Source of the DNA: Prochlorococcus marinus
GTDB taxonomy: Bacteria > Cyanobacteriota > Cyanobacteriia > PCC-6307 > Cyanobiaceae
Reading direction: 5' to 3'
NCBI RefSeq assembly: GCF_001180245.1
Contig: NZ_CVSV01000131.1
Span: 248,001-312,000 of the forward strand
Length of the DNA stretch: 64,000 nt
Shown: positions 37,587-46,803 of the stretch, one piece after another
Position numbering within the stretch: position 1 is the stretch's first letter
Layout: each line of letters opens with the position of its first letter
Notes under the pieces: generated by a model
Databases searched by the model: none
Seen by the model: only the letters and a program-made list of their open reading frames with translations
What the model was told of the DNA's origin: nothing
Position numbers and translations under genes: made by a program

Positions 37587-38012
37587 GTGAATTTATCATT
37601 TAAAAAAAATATGAAAAAGCTACTGGTTGTATTTATTCTTATTCTTACTTCTTGCAGTACAAAAGATGAATTATCCATTACCCAAGAAGAATTATCCATT
37701 ACAAAAGATGAAATTTCTATTACGAAAGGTAAATCATCCATTAATGATGAAAAAAAATTATTTTATGTAACTAAAGAAACTGCTGTTCGTCTTTGTGGAG
37801 GTAAATCCAGAATAATTGAAAGTGAAAATGAAGAAATAATCAAAATAGAAGTAAAAGATTTTTCAAGTGCTGATAAAGAAAAATTTGTTCAATTTACTCT
37901 TGTTGAGACAGATAGAAAAGGGGGTAAATATAGAATTGTTAATTGTTATCCAAATAAAGATCCGAAAAAATCGTTAATTAAAACAATCAAGACTAACTAC
38001 AAGTTAAATTAG
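37587..38012 (+). CDS. Small lipoprotein with tandem 7-residue repeats
   Basis: 141 aa from the GTG at 37587; the more natural start is the ATG at 37611 (MKKLLVVF), eight codons in. A lipoprotein signal peptide ends in the lipobox LTSC. After it come three tandem copies of roughly (D/E)ELSIT(Q/K), then a globular part with two Cys. Envelope location is predicted; function unknown. Confidence 0.65.
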   Translation: MNLSFKKNMKKLLVVFILILTSCSTKDELSITQEELSITKDEISITKGKSSINDEKKLFYVTKETAVRLCGGKSRIIESENEEIIKIEVKDFSSADKEKFVQFTLVETDRKGGKYRIVNCYPNKDPKKSLIKTIKTNYKLN

Positions 38013-38109
38013 TCTTAGGTTAAATAGATCAAATGAAAATATTTAAATGAGATTTAAAGCTGCTTTAAACTAAATAATCTATAAAAAAAGAGTAGAAATA
38101 ATTTTTATT

Positions 38110-38277
38110 ATGCATCCAAGCAAAGTAGTTAAAGATCCAAAAATCAACGATACTTATTACGATCCAGATGTTGATAAGCTTTATCAATATGTAAAAATTG
38201 GTGACTTTCCGCCAGAATGGGTAGTATCAAATATAGATGAAGATGACGATTATTTTTACGCTTCGATGGGATATTAA
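38110..38277 (+). CDS. Small acidic protein, 55 aa
   Basis: A complete ATG-to-TAA frame of 55 aa. The sequence is acidic at both ends (YYDPDVDKLYQ, NIDEDDDYFY) with a conserved-looking IGDFPPEWV in the middle. No membrane segment. It is followed by a clear hairpin terminator at 38310, which supports real expression. No family recognised. Confidence 0.6.
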   Translation: MHPSKVVKDPKINDTYYDPDVDKLYQYVKIGDFPPEWVVSNIDEDDDYFYASMGY

Positions 38278-38309
38278 ATTACATGATCTTCCTTAAAAGT
38301 AAATAAGTT

Positions 38310-38356
38310 TGCTTCTTTAATATGTTTGTGTGAGGAAAATTAAAGAAGCATTTTTA
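38310..38356 (+). terminator. Terminator-like hairpin with 10-bp stem
   Basis: TGCTTCTTTA (38310-38319) pairs perfectly with TAAAGAAGCA (38341-38350) across a 21-base loop, followed by TTTTTA. It lies between the 55-aa gene and phoB and would terminate the upstream unit. Confidence 0.75.
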
Positions 38357-38478
38357 TATTAAATAAACAGGTTTAAGGAAAAATTAAAAAGCTAATAAGA
38401 TCGAATAAAAAATAAGCATTGAATGTAAAGTAAATGTGAAATAATTACATCAAATAAATTTGATTATATAAAATTAAT

Positions 38479-39222
38479 TTGTTGGGTTTTCAAATGGCTA
38501 TTAAAGATCATAAAAGTTTGCAAGACTCAAAAATTCTTCTTGTAGAGGATGACAAGAGTATTAGGTTGACAGTCAGTGAGACATTGAATAGCGAAGGTTT
38601 TAGAGTATTAAGTTTCAAAGATGGTTTAACTGCATTAGACTTTATTAGTAATGATTCTAAAAGTGATGTTGACCTAATAATTCTCGATTTAATGTTGCCA
38701 GGGTTAAATGGATTAGAGTTATGCAGAAAAATAAGAAATGAAGAAAATTATACACCCATACTAATTTTGAGTGCTAAAGATAATGAATCAGACAGGGTTC
38801 TTGGTTTAGAAGTTGGTGCAGATGATTATTTAACAAAACCTTTTGGTTTAAATGAATTAATTGCTAGATCAAGAGCCTTAATAAGAAGATCTAAACGTAA
38901 TAAAAAAAGTCTAGAAAACTCAAAAACCGTCATAGAGTTTAATCATATAAAAATGTTTCTGGAAGAATGTAGGGTAACTTCTTTCGATAGAGAAATAACA
39001 TTATCTCCAAAAGAATTTAAATTATTAGAATTATTTATGAAAAATCCTAAAAGGGTATGGTCAAGAGATTTAATACTTGAAAAAATATGGGAAATTGATT
39101 TTATCGGTGATACTAAAACTGTAGATGTGCATGTTAGGTGGCTCAGAGAGAAATTAGAAGAAGATCCCTCAGCTCCAAAGTTTCTTAAAACTGTTAGAGG
39201 CTTTGGATATAAGTTTGGATGA
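38479..39222 (+). CDS. phoB: PhoB response regulator (OmpR family)
   Basis: 247 aa from the TTG at 38479; the ATG at 38494 (MAIKDHKSL) is five codons later and may be the true start. The receiver domain has Asp24-Asp25, phospho-acceptor Asp70 in LIILDLMLPG and Lys120 in LTKPFG, then a winged-helix output domain (LSPKEFKLLELFMKNPKRVWSRDLI...KTVDVHVRWLREKL). Its neighbours phoR, porin and pstS identify it as the phosphate-starvation regulator. It is predicted to bind the Pho boxes at 41805-42006. Confidence 0.9.
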   Translation: MLGFQMAIKDHKSLQDSKILLVEDDKSIRLTVSETLNSEGFRVLSFKDGLTALDFISNDSKSDVDLIILDLMLPGLNGLELCRKIRNEENYTPILILSAKDNESDRVLGLEVGADDYLTKPFGLNELIARSRALIRRSKRNKKSLENSKTVIEFNHIKMFLEECRVTSFDREITLSPKEFKLLELFMKNPKRVWSRDLILEKIWEIDFIGDTKTVDVHVRWLREKLEEDPSAPKFLKTVRGFGYKFG

Positions 39223-40370
39223 AAATGAAAACGCTACAAGAGGTATTAACTTTCTTTTATGAGAAATGGAAAACCAAGGTTAAAGGATTTTCAAAAAATA
39301 ATAAAAATATTGAATTAACTAAGAACCAAGAAATTTTTGATTTTCCATTTGATAAAGTTAAACCACAGCAAATTTTATCTTGGTTAGATTATTCATCTCA
39401 AGGATGGATGATTTTGTCATCTGATCTAACAATAAAATTTATCAATCAGAAAGGTTTATCTCTCATTAAGTTTATTAAATATAAAGATGTTATTGGAAAA
39501 GCAATTAATGATATTAATGAGCTCGAAGTACTAAGAAATAAGATTTTATATTCAAGAAAAAAAGATTTCCCAATCAGCCTAGATTGCATTATTTCGGGGG
39601 AACCCATTTCTGTAAATATTGTTAGAGCAAGGAAAAAAAATTATTTAATATTGTTGGAGAGTAAATTATCAATTGAATCCATAAAAAAAAGACAGAATCA
39701 ATTAATCAATGATGTGTCTCATGAACTGAAAACACCTCTTACATCTCTTATTTTGATAGGCGAAAGACTGGAGGCAGTAGTATCAAAGAAAGATAGATAT
39801 CTTGTTAAAAGACTTAAGAAAGAATCTAAAAGATTAAGAAAAATGGTCGAAGAAACTTTAGAACTTTCTAAGCTAGAAAGTAACGACGCTTTTCAAGAAA
39901 ATAAAAAAGTATCTATTTCAGATTTAGTTATGGAATCTTGGCAAACCATAAAACCACTTGCAGAAAAAAAAGATGTAAAAATAAATTTACTGATACCAAC
40001 AAAATATTTTATATCTGGTGATATTGAAAATTTAAAAAGAGCTTTTATAAATATTTTGGACAATGCTATTCGTTATTCCCCAGCTAATGAAGAAATTCAA
40101 ATTGAAATTTTTAAAAGAGATAGCTCTGTTGTTATAAGAGTTAGAGATAAAGGTATTGGATTAGAAGAAAATGAATTTAATGATATTTTCTCTCGTTTTT
40201 ATAGAGGTGATCCATCAAGGACAAAATTCAAGAAAAGTGGTAGTGGTTTAGGTCTTTCAATAACAAAAAAAATAATCAACAACAATAAAGGTTTTATAAA
40301 GGCTTTTAATCATAAGGATGGTGGAGCAATTTTTGAAACTATCTTTCCTTGTCTTAATACAGATTTATAG
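39219..40370 (+). CDS. phoR: PhoR sensor histidine kinase
   Basis: 383 aa, overlapping phoB by 4 bp (ATGA), so translationally coupled. A PAS-like region lies at about residues 55-150, followed by the dimerisation domain with His168 in DVSHELKTPLT, then the ATPase domain with the N box NILDNAIRYSP, G1 VRDKGIGL and G2 GSGLGLSITKK. No clear transmembrane helix is visible, so it seems to be a soluble kinase unlike E. coli PhoR. It should phosphorylate PhoB in response to low phosphate. Confidence 0.88.
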   Translation: MKMKTLQEVLTFFYEKWKTKVKGFSKNNKNIELTKNQEIFDFPFDKVKPQQILSWLDYSSQGWMILSSDLTIKFINQKGLSLIKFIKYKDVIGKAINDINELEVLRNKILYSRKKDFPISLDCIISGEPISVNIVRARKKNYLILLESKLSIESIKKRQNQLINDVSHELKTPLTSLILIGERLEAVVSKKDRYLVKRLKKESKRLRKMVEETLELSKLESNDAFQENKKVSISDLVMESWQTIKPLAEKKDVKINLLIPTKYFISGDIENLKRAFINILDNAIRYSPANEEIQIEIFKRDSSVVIRVRDKGIGLEENEFNDIFSRFYRGDPSRTKFKKSGSGLGLSITKKIINNNKGFIKAFNHKDGGAIFETIFPCLNTDL

Positions 40371-40380
40371 GATGGAAAAA

Positions 40381-40405
40381 AAAGACCTCCAATCTGGAGG
40401 TCTTT
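40381..40405. terminator. Bidirectional terminator between phoR and porin
   Basis: Perfect stem AAAGACCTCCA (40381-40391) and TGGAGGTCTTT (40395-40405) with a 3-base loop; A-runs and T-runs on both sides let it terminate both the phoBR transcript and the convergent porin transcript. Confidence 0.92.
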
Positions 40406-40423
40406 TGAACATTGTTATTCTGA

Positions 40424-41764
40424 TTAGAATTTGAATGATGTAATTACACCAATCCCAGTATCATCATCACCGGTTTGCTCAACAACATAAACAAATGGAG
40501 TAATAGTCATAGCATCGTTTAATGGATAAGAGTAACTAACGTCGTAAGCGTATAGCTCTGTTTGTGAATCCGTGTAACCAGATTTTGTTCCCAATGATGC
40601 TGATAGGTTACCCTCACCAAGATCGGAAGAGAGACCTACTACATATTGAGTAGTATTTTCTGAAGATGATTCAGGATTTCCAAATTCAACACCACCGCTT
40701 ATTGTTGGGAACCCATCTGGAGCATAAGCAGCTGTAGCCCCCCAGTATGAAGCATTATCTTTATCAGAGTAAGCAAGAGTTACAGCATAATTATCTGATG
40801 AGTATCCGAGAGCAGCCCCGTAGTAATCAGCTCCTTCCTTAGTGAACATACCTTTTGCAGTTTCACCATCATTTGCTGAAACTCCTATACCTACATCCCA
40901 TCCATCTCCAAAACTTCTGCCAGCACTAAAAGAAATATCTCCTGATAGATCAACAGAGTTTGCAGCTCCACAATCTCCTAATGCATCAACGATGTTGTTT
41001 ACTGCACAGGCATTTGGCCAGTTTTTGGAAGCATCCATTGACTCACCAACGGATAATTTCCATTCTCCTACAGGGAAAGTGTAGTTAATATCTTCGATTC
41101 TTAAAGCATCTGATGCGGGCTCTCCGAAATCGAGAACTTCACCTACAGTCCTCCCAGTATCACTGTTTGCAGAAGTGATTTGGTTCCCTGATGATATCTC
41201 AACGTTTAATTTGTCTTCACCAGTAAAAGATGTATTTAAATCGAATGAGTAATGATAGTGAGCCATAACAGCTTCATCACTATCAGTACCACCATTACTG
41301 GAGGCACCGATCAAGAATTCACCTACACCTTTAAAAGTAGTAGTTTCTGAGAAACTGCCAGCTTCAATTCCATTAACACGAGCTTCAAGGCCATCCACTC
41401 TTCCTTTCATAATTGCCAACTCAGAACCAAGCTCATCACTTAATCTGTCTATTGCAGCGCCGTTCATTAAGCCTTCACCACCTGCAATTAGATTACTTAA
41501 TTCAGCAGCAGCTTCTAAACGAGAGACTGAGTTTCCATTGAATTTTGGACTATTTGTAAGATCCTTTAATGAATCGTAAGCCCAATCTCCTGGGAATAAA
41601 GTATCTGATTTAAAATCGCCTAAAGATACTAAATCATTAGAATTTGAATAATCACTAAGATCTGTTGAATTGATCTCAGCTGCGTTTATTGCGAAACCTG
41701 ATGCCAAAGAAATTAAGGCAGGAGCAGCAATTAATTTTTGAAAAAGTTTCATGAACCTCAACAC
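40424..41764 (-). CDS. phoE: Phosphate-associated outer-membrane porin
   Basis: 446 aa. After a signal peptide, residues about 60-95 hold an SLH-like domain (WAYDSLKDLT...VSRLEAAAELSNLIAGG), then a short coiled coil (LSDELGSELAIMKGRVDGLEARVNGIEAG), then a beta-barrel region of alternating residues ending in the aromatic terminus ITSFKF. This is the cyanobacterial OprB/SLH porin architecture. Its placement opposite pstS, with a Pho-box-like site 41 bp upstream of its start, suggests a phosphate-starvation porin; specificity is not visible. Confidence 0.85.
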   Translation of the reverse strand: MLRFMKLFQKLIAAPALISLASGFAINAAEINSTDLSDYSNSNDLVSLGDFKSDTLFPGDWAYDSLKDLTNSPKFNGNSVSRLEAAAELSNLIAGGEGLMNGAAIDRLSDELGSELAIMKGRVDGLEARVNGIEAGSFSETTTFKGVGEFLIGASSNGGTDSDEAVMAHYHYSFDLNTSFTGEDKLNVEISSGNQITSANSDTGRTVGEVLDFGEPASDALRIEDINYTFPVGEWKLSVGESMDASKNWPNACAVNNIVDALGDCGAANSVDLSGDISFSAGRSFGDGWDVGIGVSANDGETAKGMFTKEGADYYGAALGYSSDNYAVTLAYSDKDNASYWGATAAYAPDGFPTISGGVEFGNPESSSENTTQYVVGLSSDLGEGNLSASLGTKSGYTDSQTELYAYDVSYSYPLNDAMTITPFVYVVEQTGDDDTGIGVITSFKF

Positions 41765-41804
41765 GTAAAAATGGATATAAATCCATATTTATGAGAACGT
41801 ATTA

Positions 41805-41823
41805 AGGTTAAGAAAAGGGTAAG
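41805..41823 (-). promoter_or_regulatory. Pho-box-like site for the porin gene
   Basis: On the minus strand the sequence reads CTTACCCT, TTT, CTTAACCT: two 8-bp repeats 3 bp apart, matching the cyanobacterial Pho-box layout (PyTTAAPyPy[T/A] repeats). It starts 41 bp upstream of the porin start codon. Confidence 0.75.
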
Positions 41824-41855
41824 AAATAAAGTCAAAAAGAAAGATTTAAATAGAC

Positions 41856-41874
41856 CTTAAACTACCCTTAAATT
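41856..41874 (+). promoter_or_regulatory. Pho-box-like site in the porin-pstS interval
   Basis: On the plus strand: CTTAAACT, ACC, CTTAAATT, again two 8-bp repeats with a 3-bp spacer. It lies 220 bp upstream of pstS and 92 bp from the porin start. Confidence 0.65.
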
Positions 41875-41987
41875 GAGAAAAAAAAATTACATATTTTTCA
41901 TGATTGTTTGTATAAATGTTAAAAATCAACCTAAGTTTATTTTTAAATATTTTCAAAACCAAACGAAAAAAGCTCTAATCAAGATTT

Positions 41988-42006
41988 AGTTTAAGAGAGG
42001 GTTAAG
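41988..42006 (-). promoter_or_regulatory. Pho-box-like site near pstS
   Basis: On the minus strand: CTTAACCC, TCT, CTTAAACT, the same two-repeat layout. It lies 87 bp before the pstS start codon, a usual activator position. Confidence 0.7.
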
Positions 42007-42093
42007 AACTAATTAATTAAAAGATAAACTTTTAATTTAGATAGTATTTGTGTTCAAATTAAGTGCTATAAAGATGTTGTCTTTCGTTAATTC

Positions 42094-43089
42094 ATGAAAT
42101 CAATGAACATAGCTAAGAAAGCTTTGGTCTTTACTTCTGCAGTAGCCATTGCTGCTGGTACAAGTGTTCCTGGTACAAGTGTTTCTGCTAGAACAAGATT
42201 AAGTGGTGCTGGAGCATCATTTCCTGCCAAAATCTATACTCGATGGTTTTTTGATTTAGCAAAATCTGGCGGCCCAAGAGTTAATTATCAAGCTGTTGGT
42301 TCTGGTTCTGGAAGAAAAGCATTTATTGATCAGACTGTAAACTTCGGTGCTTCTGATGATCCCATGAAAGATAAAGATATAGCAAAAGTTACCAGAGGAT
42401 TAGTACAGATACCTATGGTTGGTGGAACTATTGCATTTGGTTATAACTACGACTGCAATTTAAAACTTTCCCAAGAGAAAGCAGTACAAGTTGCTATGGG
42501 AATGATTAAAGATTGGAAAGAATTAGGTTGTAAACCAGGGAAATTGACTTGGACTCATCGTTCTGATGGATCAGGTACAACAAAAGCTTTCACAAACTCT
42601 ATGGAAGCGTTTTCAAAAACCTGGACATTAGGGACAGGTAAGTCTGTGAAATGGCCGGGAGGTGTTGGTGCGAAAGGTAATTCTGGTGTCGCTGGAGTTA
42701 TACAAAACACTCCTGGTGCAATTGGTTATGTTAACCAGTCTTATATAAAAGGTAATGTTAAGGCCGCTGCACTCCAAAATCTTTCTGGAGAATATGTAAA
42801 GCCTACAGTTGAAGCAGGAGCAAAAGCTCTTAATGGTATTACTTTAGATGAAAATCTTGCTGGTAAGAACCCTAATCCAACGGCAAAAGGAGCGTACCCT
42901 ATCGCTTCATTGACATGGATACTCGCCTATGAAGAAGGTAATGGTAGAAACACTAAAGCTATCAAACAAGCCTTTAATACATTGTTAAGTGATGAGTATC
43001 AAGATAAAGCTCCATCACTTGGATTTGTTCCTTTGAAAGGCGATATTCTTGAGAAATCAAGAGCTGCTGTAAAAAGAATCGGTAAATAA
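42094..43089 (+). CDS. pstS: Periplasmic phosphate-binding protein PstS
   Basis: 331 aa. A signal peptide (residues 1-32, ending SVSA) is followed by the phosphate-binding fold: SGAGASFPAKIYTRW, VNYQAVGSGSG, VNFGASDDPM, THRSDGSGTT and GNSGVAGVIQNTPGAIGYV. These carry the loop Ser, Thr, Asp and Arg residues that hold phosphate. It delivers phosphate to the PstCAB ABC transporter, which is not in this window. Preceded by Pho boxes. Confidence 0.96.
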   Translation: MKSMNIAKKALVFTSAVAIAAGTSVPGTSVSARTRLSGAGASFPAKIYTRWFFDLAKSGGPRVNYQAVGSGSGRKAFIDQTVNFGASDDPMKDKDIAKVTRGLVQIPMVGGTIAFGYNYDCNLKLSQEKAVQVAMGMIKDWKELGCKPGKLTWTHRSDGSGTTKAFTNSMEAFSKTWTLGTGKSVKWPGGVGAKGNSGVAGVIQNTPGAIGYVNQSYIKGNVKAAALQNLSGEYVKPTVEAGAKALNGITLDENLAGKNPNPTAKGAYPIASLTWILAYEEGNGRNTKAIKQAFNTLLSDEYQDKAPSLGFVPLKGDILEKSRAAVKRIGK

Positions 43090-43112
43090 ACCGTAAGACA
43101 AACACTTAAAAG

Positions 43113-43137
43113 GGGGAATTTACTTCCTCATTTTTTT
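43113..43137 (+). terminator. Terminator after pstS
   Basis: GGGGAA (43113-43118) pairs with TTCCTC (43124-43129), one G-T pair, 5-base loop, then ATTTTTTT. It lies 23 bp after the pstS stop and overlaps the end of the convergent chrA gene. Confidence 0.75.
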
Positions 43138-44362
43138 ATGCAAACAAATATTTTGATAAACCTAATATTAAAGAAAAAAGAATAATTATGTATGTTGGAA
43201 CTACTTTTAAAAAAGATAATAGTGTGGAGATTAAAACTATAAAAATAGAGCTAATTAAAAAGAATTTTGATGAAAAACTATCTTCAATTAAATTAAAGCC
43301 AGAAAAAATAACTGCTCCAGGAATTGTATTGATTACTCCTTCGATAAAATAATTAACAGATTTAAATCTGTTTTTTATAAAGCCTTTCCCAAAAACAAAA
43401 ATCAATAAAAAGCTTGGTAAAAAAATTGCAAAAGTTGATATAAATGAATATTTTAAAGCCTCATTAATACCTCCAATTGAAAAACCTGCTTTATATCCAA
43501 TAAAACTTGTAGTTAATAAGACAGGACCAGGTGTTATCTGGCCAATCATTATGCCATCAATAAATTCATTATTTGTTAACCATCCTTGCGAGACAACATA
43601 ATCACTCATTAAAGGAATAATTACTAATCCGCCTCCAAATATAAAAAGTCCCGATTTGAAGAAGAAAAAAAACAGATTAAGATAATTTATTAAAAACTTT
43701 GAGTTTGTAGAGTGCTTAAAAAAATTATAAAACTTGGCAATATCCAAAAAGATTGAGCTATTTAAAAATGAGGTTGTTGAAAATATAGATAAAGGAACCA
43801 AGCTATAAAAAATATTTTTCCATTTCTGTAAGAAAATATTTATCAATCCTGCAATAGTAAGAATTATTATGAGAGGAAATTGAATACTATTATATTTTGC
43901 AAATATAAGTAGAAATAAGATTGAGCTAGAGAATAATACTCGATCTAACTTTAATCTTTTTTTTAAAAGAACTAATGAAAATGAAAAAATTATTCCTGCA
44001 ATAATAGGAGGATTAAAATAAATTAAATCATTTAGAAATTTTGATCCTGAATAAATTTGCCAAAAAAAGCTAAGAACTAATACCGAAAAGAATCCGGGGA
44101 TAATGAAACTTATACCTGATATCAATCCACCAAGATAACCATTTATTTCAAGACCTATATATATTGCTAATTGAGTAGATATTGGCCCTGGAAGCAATTG
44201 ACATAATCCAATACCTTTTTCAAAAGATTGGGTTGAGATCAATTTTTTATTATTTATAAGTTCATCTTCGAATAAAGAAATATGAGCATATGGTCCTCCA
44301 AAACTGAAAATACCAATTTTTAGAAAAATTTTTGCAAGTTCAATTAAGGATATTTTTGCCAT
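43136..44362 (-). CDS. chrA: Chromate/anion transporter (CHR family)
   Basis: 408 aa membrane protein with two homologous halves, each beginning with the CHR signature: [24 protein letters not shown] (near the N-terminus) and [57 protein letters not shown] (second half). It is a full-length two-domain ChrA. Family members export chromate or related oxyanions. Here it is the last gene of the gap-arsJ-chrA unit, so an arsenic-related oxyanion role is possible but unproved. Confidence 0.88.
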   Translation of the reverse strand: MAKISLIELAKIFLKIGIFSFGGPYAHISLFEDELINNKKLISTQSFEKGIGLCQLLPGPISTQLAIYIGLEINGYLGGLISGISFIIPGFFSVLVLSFFWQIYSGSKFLNDLIYFNPPIIAGIIFSFSLVLLKKRLKLDRVLFSSSILFLLIFAKYNSIQFPLIIILTIAGLINIFLQKWKNIFYSLVPLSIFSTTSFLNSSIFLDIAKFYNFFKHSTNSKFLINYLNLFFFFFKSGLFIFGGGLVIIPLMSDYVVSQGWLTNNEFIDGIMIGQITPGPVLLTTSFIGYKAGFSIGGINEALKYSFISTFAIFLPSFLLIFVFGKGFIKNRFKSVNYFIEGVINTIPGAVIFSGFNLIEDSFSSKFFLISSIFIVLISTLLSFLKVVPTYIIILFSLILGLSKYLFA

Positions 44363-44392
44363 TTAAATATTCTAATTTCTAAAAATTAGTTT

Positions 44393-45652
44393 TTATGGTG
44401 ATGATAAGCTTTGTTTGATTGATGGTAATTTAAGACTCGAAATCCAAGATAATAATATTAGAAGTGATGAAAAATAAAGACAATATTGAAGACCAATACT
44501 CGGATTTCTCCCAATCATAAATAGTAAGCCAGATAGTAATGTTCCAACTAGTCTTCCTGCAGCATTTGCCATGTAATAGAAGCCAACATTTAAACTGACT
44601 TTTTTATTATCAGAGTAGGCCAAAATCATATAAGAATGTGTAGAGGAATTCATTGCAAAAACAAATCCAAAAATAGTAAGTCCTAAAATTATTGCTATCG
44701 ATGGAGAACTTTCTCTCCATAATGCGACTCCTATCAAAGATGGTATGACCATTAATACGGCACTCCAAAATTGGATAGCTTTACGATCTGGACTTTCTTT
44801 CTGGCCCCATATCTTTCTAATTGCTGGAGCCGAAGCCTGAACAATTCCATAACCTATTACCCAGGCCCCAAGAAATAATCCTATTTCCATGTAGTCCCAA
44901 CCAAATGCAATATCTAGGAATACTGGAAGAGCTACAACAAACCAAACATCTCTTGCTCCAAAAAGAAAGAATCTTGCTGCAGAAAGAATATTTATTGCAT
45001 TTGATTTTGAAAAAAGATCATTTAAAGCTGGTTTGGTTTTCATCTTGCCAATTTCTCCAGGCAAGATTAATGTCAATAAAAAGGCTAAGCAGAGTCCAAA
45101 ACCCATAATTCCTACAGCATTATTGAATCCAAATAACTTATATAAAAGTCCACCCAAGAAAAAACCAACTCCCTTAAGAGCATTTTTAGATCCAGTTAAA
45201 ATAGCAACCCATTTAAAAAGTTGTTTTTGGCCAGTATCATTGCCATCATTTGTCTCTGGAACTACTGTCTTAACAGCACTTTTAGCACTCATTTTGTTTA
45301 AATCTTTTGCTATCCCACTGACTGCCTGAGCAACCATAACGTATACGACACTAAATATTACTGGCCAATCCTCCTTAACTGGAATAAGCATGAAAAGAGC
45401 AATGATTTGAAGGATAGTCCCAATCCATAAAGTAAGCCTTAAACCATATCTTGCTCCTATCCAACCACCATATAAATTAGTAATTATTCCAAAAAACTCA
45501 TAAAAAAGGAAAAGTAACGCAATTTGTAGAGTTGTGTAACCTAGCTCATGAAAGTGACCAACAACTAATAATCTTAATGCGCCGTCAGTGAGCGTGAATG
45601 CCCAATAGTTTGCTGTTACAACACTATATTGTTGAATATTAGATAACTTCAT
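44393..45652 (-). CDS. arsJ: ArsJ-type MFS organoarsenical efflux permease
   Basis: 419 aa, about twelve membrane helices. The N-terminus (NYWAFTLTDGALRLLVVGHFHELGYTTLQIALLFLFYEFFGIITNLYGGWIGARYGL) closely matches ArsJ transporters as remembered. ArsJ exports 1-arseno-3-phosphoglycerate made by an associated GAPDH, which then breaks down to arsenate outside. The GAPDH gene lies 11 bp upstream on the same strand, exactly the known ArsJ-GAPDH pairing. Inner membrane. Confidence 0.88.
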   Translation of the reverse strand: MKLSNIQQYSVVTANYWAFTLTDGALRLLVVGHFHELGYTTLQIALLFLFYEFFGIITNLYGGWIGARYGLRLTLWIGTILQIIALFMLIPVKEDWPVIFSVVYVMVAQAVSGIAKDLNKMSAKSAVKTVVPETNDGNDTGQKQLFKWVAILTGSKNALKGVGFFLGGLLYKLFGFNNAVGIMGFGLCLAFLLTLILPGEIGKMKTKPALNDLFSKSNAINILSAARFFLFGARDVWFVVALPVFLDIAFGWDYMEIGLFLGAWVIGYGIVQASAPAIRKIWGQKESPDRKAIQFWSAVLMVIPSLIGVALWRESSPSIAIILGLTIFGFVFAMNSSTHSYMILAYSDNKKVSLNVGFYYMANAAGRLVGTLLSGLLFMIGRNPSIGLQYCLYFSSLLILLSWISSLKLPSIKQSLSSP

Positions 45653-45663
45653 AAAGACATAAA

Positions 45664-46686
45664 TTAAATCTCTTTTTTGATTACATATTCAGTAAGATCT
45701 GCAAGTCTGCAGCTGTAACCCCACTCGTTGTCATACCAAGCGTATATTTTTAATAAATTTGAATTAACAACCATCGTTGATAAACTATCAACTATTGAAC
45801 TTCTAGAGTCATTTACATAATCTGCAGAAACTAAAGGTCTTTCTTCGTAGCCAAGAATTCCTTTTAAATAAGTTTCTGAAGCTTCTTTAAGTGCCAAATT
45901 TACTTGATCAACTGTCACTTCTTTATTTAATTCAAAAACTGCATCTGTTAAAGAACCATTAAGTAGAGGAACTCTTACAGCATGGCCATTTAATTTTCCT
46001 TTTAATTCTGGAAAGATCTCAGCGATAGCTTTGGCAGATCCAGTAGTAGTAGGTATTAAACTTTGCATACATCCTCTTGCTCTCCTCAAATCACTTTTAT
46101 AAAAATCTACAGGAACTTGAGTGTTAGTGACATCGTGAATAGTTGTAATAGCGCCATGTTTAATTGAAAAATTTTCATTTATTACCTTTACTATCGGAGC
46201 TAAACAATTTGTAGTGCAGGATGCTGCAGTTACTAATTTATGTTTGGAAGGGTCATAATGACTTTGATTTATGCCATAAACAACATTAAGTGATTCAGCT
46301 TCTGCAACAATTCCCTTTACTGGACAAGCTACTATTACTCTTTTCATCCCGAGAGAATCAAAATAGGGATTTAGTTTGTCTGGCTTTTTATTCTTTCCTG
46401 TACATTCCAAAATAATATCTACAGAAGATTTTCCCCAAGGAACATCTAGGTAATTTTTAAAAGATGTGTAGGCTAATTTCTTTCCATCAATTATTATTTC
46501 TTCTTCTTTGACCTTTATATCTTTCACCCATCTACCATGGACTGAATCGAATTCGAGTAGATGTGCAGCAGCATTCGAATCTCCGGCTATCTCATTAATG
46601 TGAGTTATTTCTATATCAGCTCTATCCCATAATGCTCTGAAAACTAATCTCCCAATTCTTCCAAAACCATTAATTCCAATTTTCAT
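45664..46686 (-). CDS. gap: ArsJ-associated glyceraldehyde-3-phosphate dehydrogenase
   Basis: 340 aa GAPDH with [10 protein letters not shown] (residues 4-13), the active site [10 protein letters not shown] with Cys157, and [14 protein letters not shown] [12 protein letters not shown] at the C-terminus, all intact. It can use arsenate in place of phosphate. Position as first gene of an operon with arsJ and chrA, facing arsR across an operator, assigns it to arsenic detoxification rather than central metabolism. It differs from the usual cyanobacterial Gap2 context. Confidence 0.92.
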   Translation of the reverse strand: MKIGINGFGRIGRLVFRALWDRADIEITHINEIAGDSNAAAHLLEFDSVHGRWVKDIKVKEEEIIIDGKKLAYTSFKNYLDVPWGKSSVDIILECTGKNKKPDKLNPYFDSLGMKRVIVACPVKGIVAEAESLNVVYGINQSHYDPSKHKLVTAASCTTNCLAPIVKVINENFSIKHGAITTIHDVTNTQVPVDFYKSDLRRARGCMQSLIPTTTGSAKAIAEIFPELKGKLNGHAVRVPLLNGSLTDAVFELNKEVTVDQVNLALKEASETYLKGILGYEERPLVSADYVNDSRSSIVDSLSTMVVNSNLLKIYAWYDNEWGYSCRLADLTEYVIKKEI

Positions 46687-46711
46687 AGCTTTGAAATCTC
46701 CTATTGAAATT

Positions 46712-46735
46712 ATACATCAAAATATTTTGATGTAT
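46712..46735. promoter_or_regulatory. ArsR operator: perfect 24-bp palindrome
   Basis: ATACATCAAAAT followed by its exact reverse complement, in the 117-bp interval between the divergent gap and arsR genes. It contains the ATCAA-N6-TTGAT core known for ArsR/SmtB operators. It is placed to repress both promoters until arsenic binds. Confidence 0.85.
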
Positions 46736-46803
46736 CAAGATGGTTTTATTAATGAAATCTTTTTTATTTAAGCTATATTTAGGAGAATTTAATTACTTTA
46801 AAA

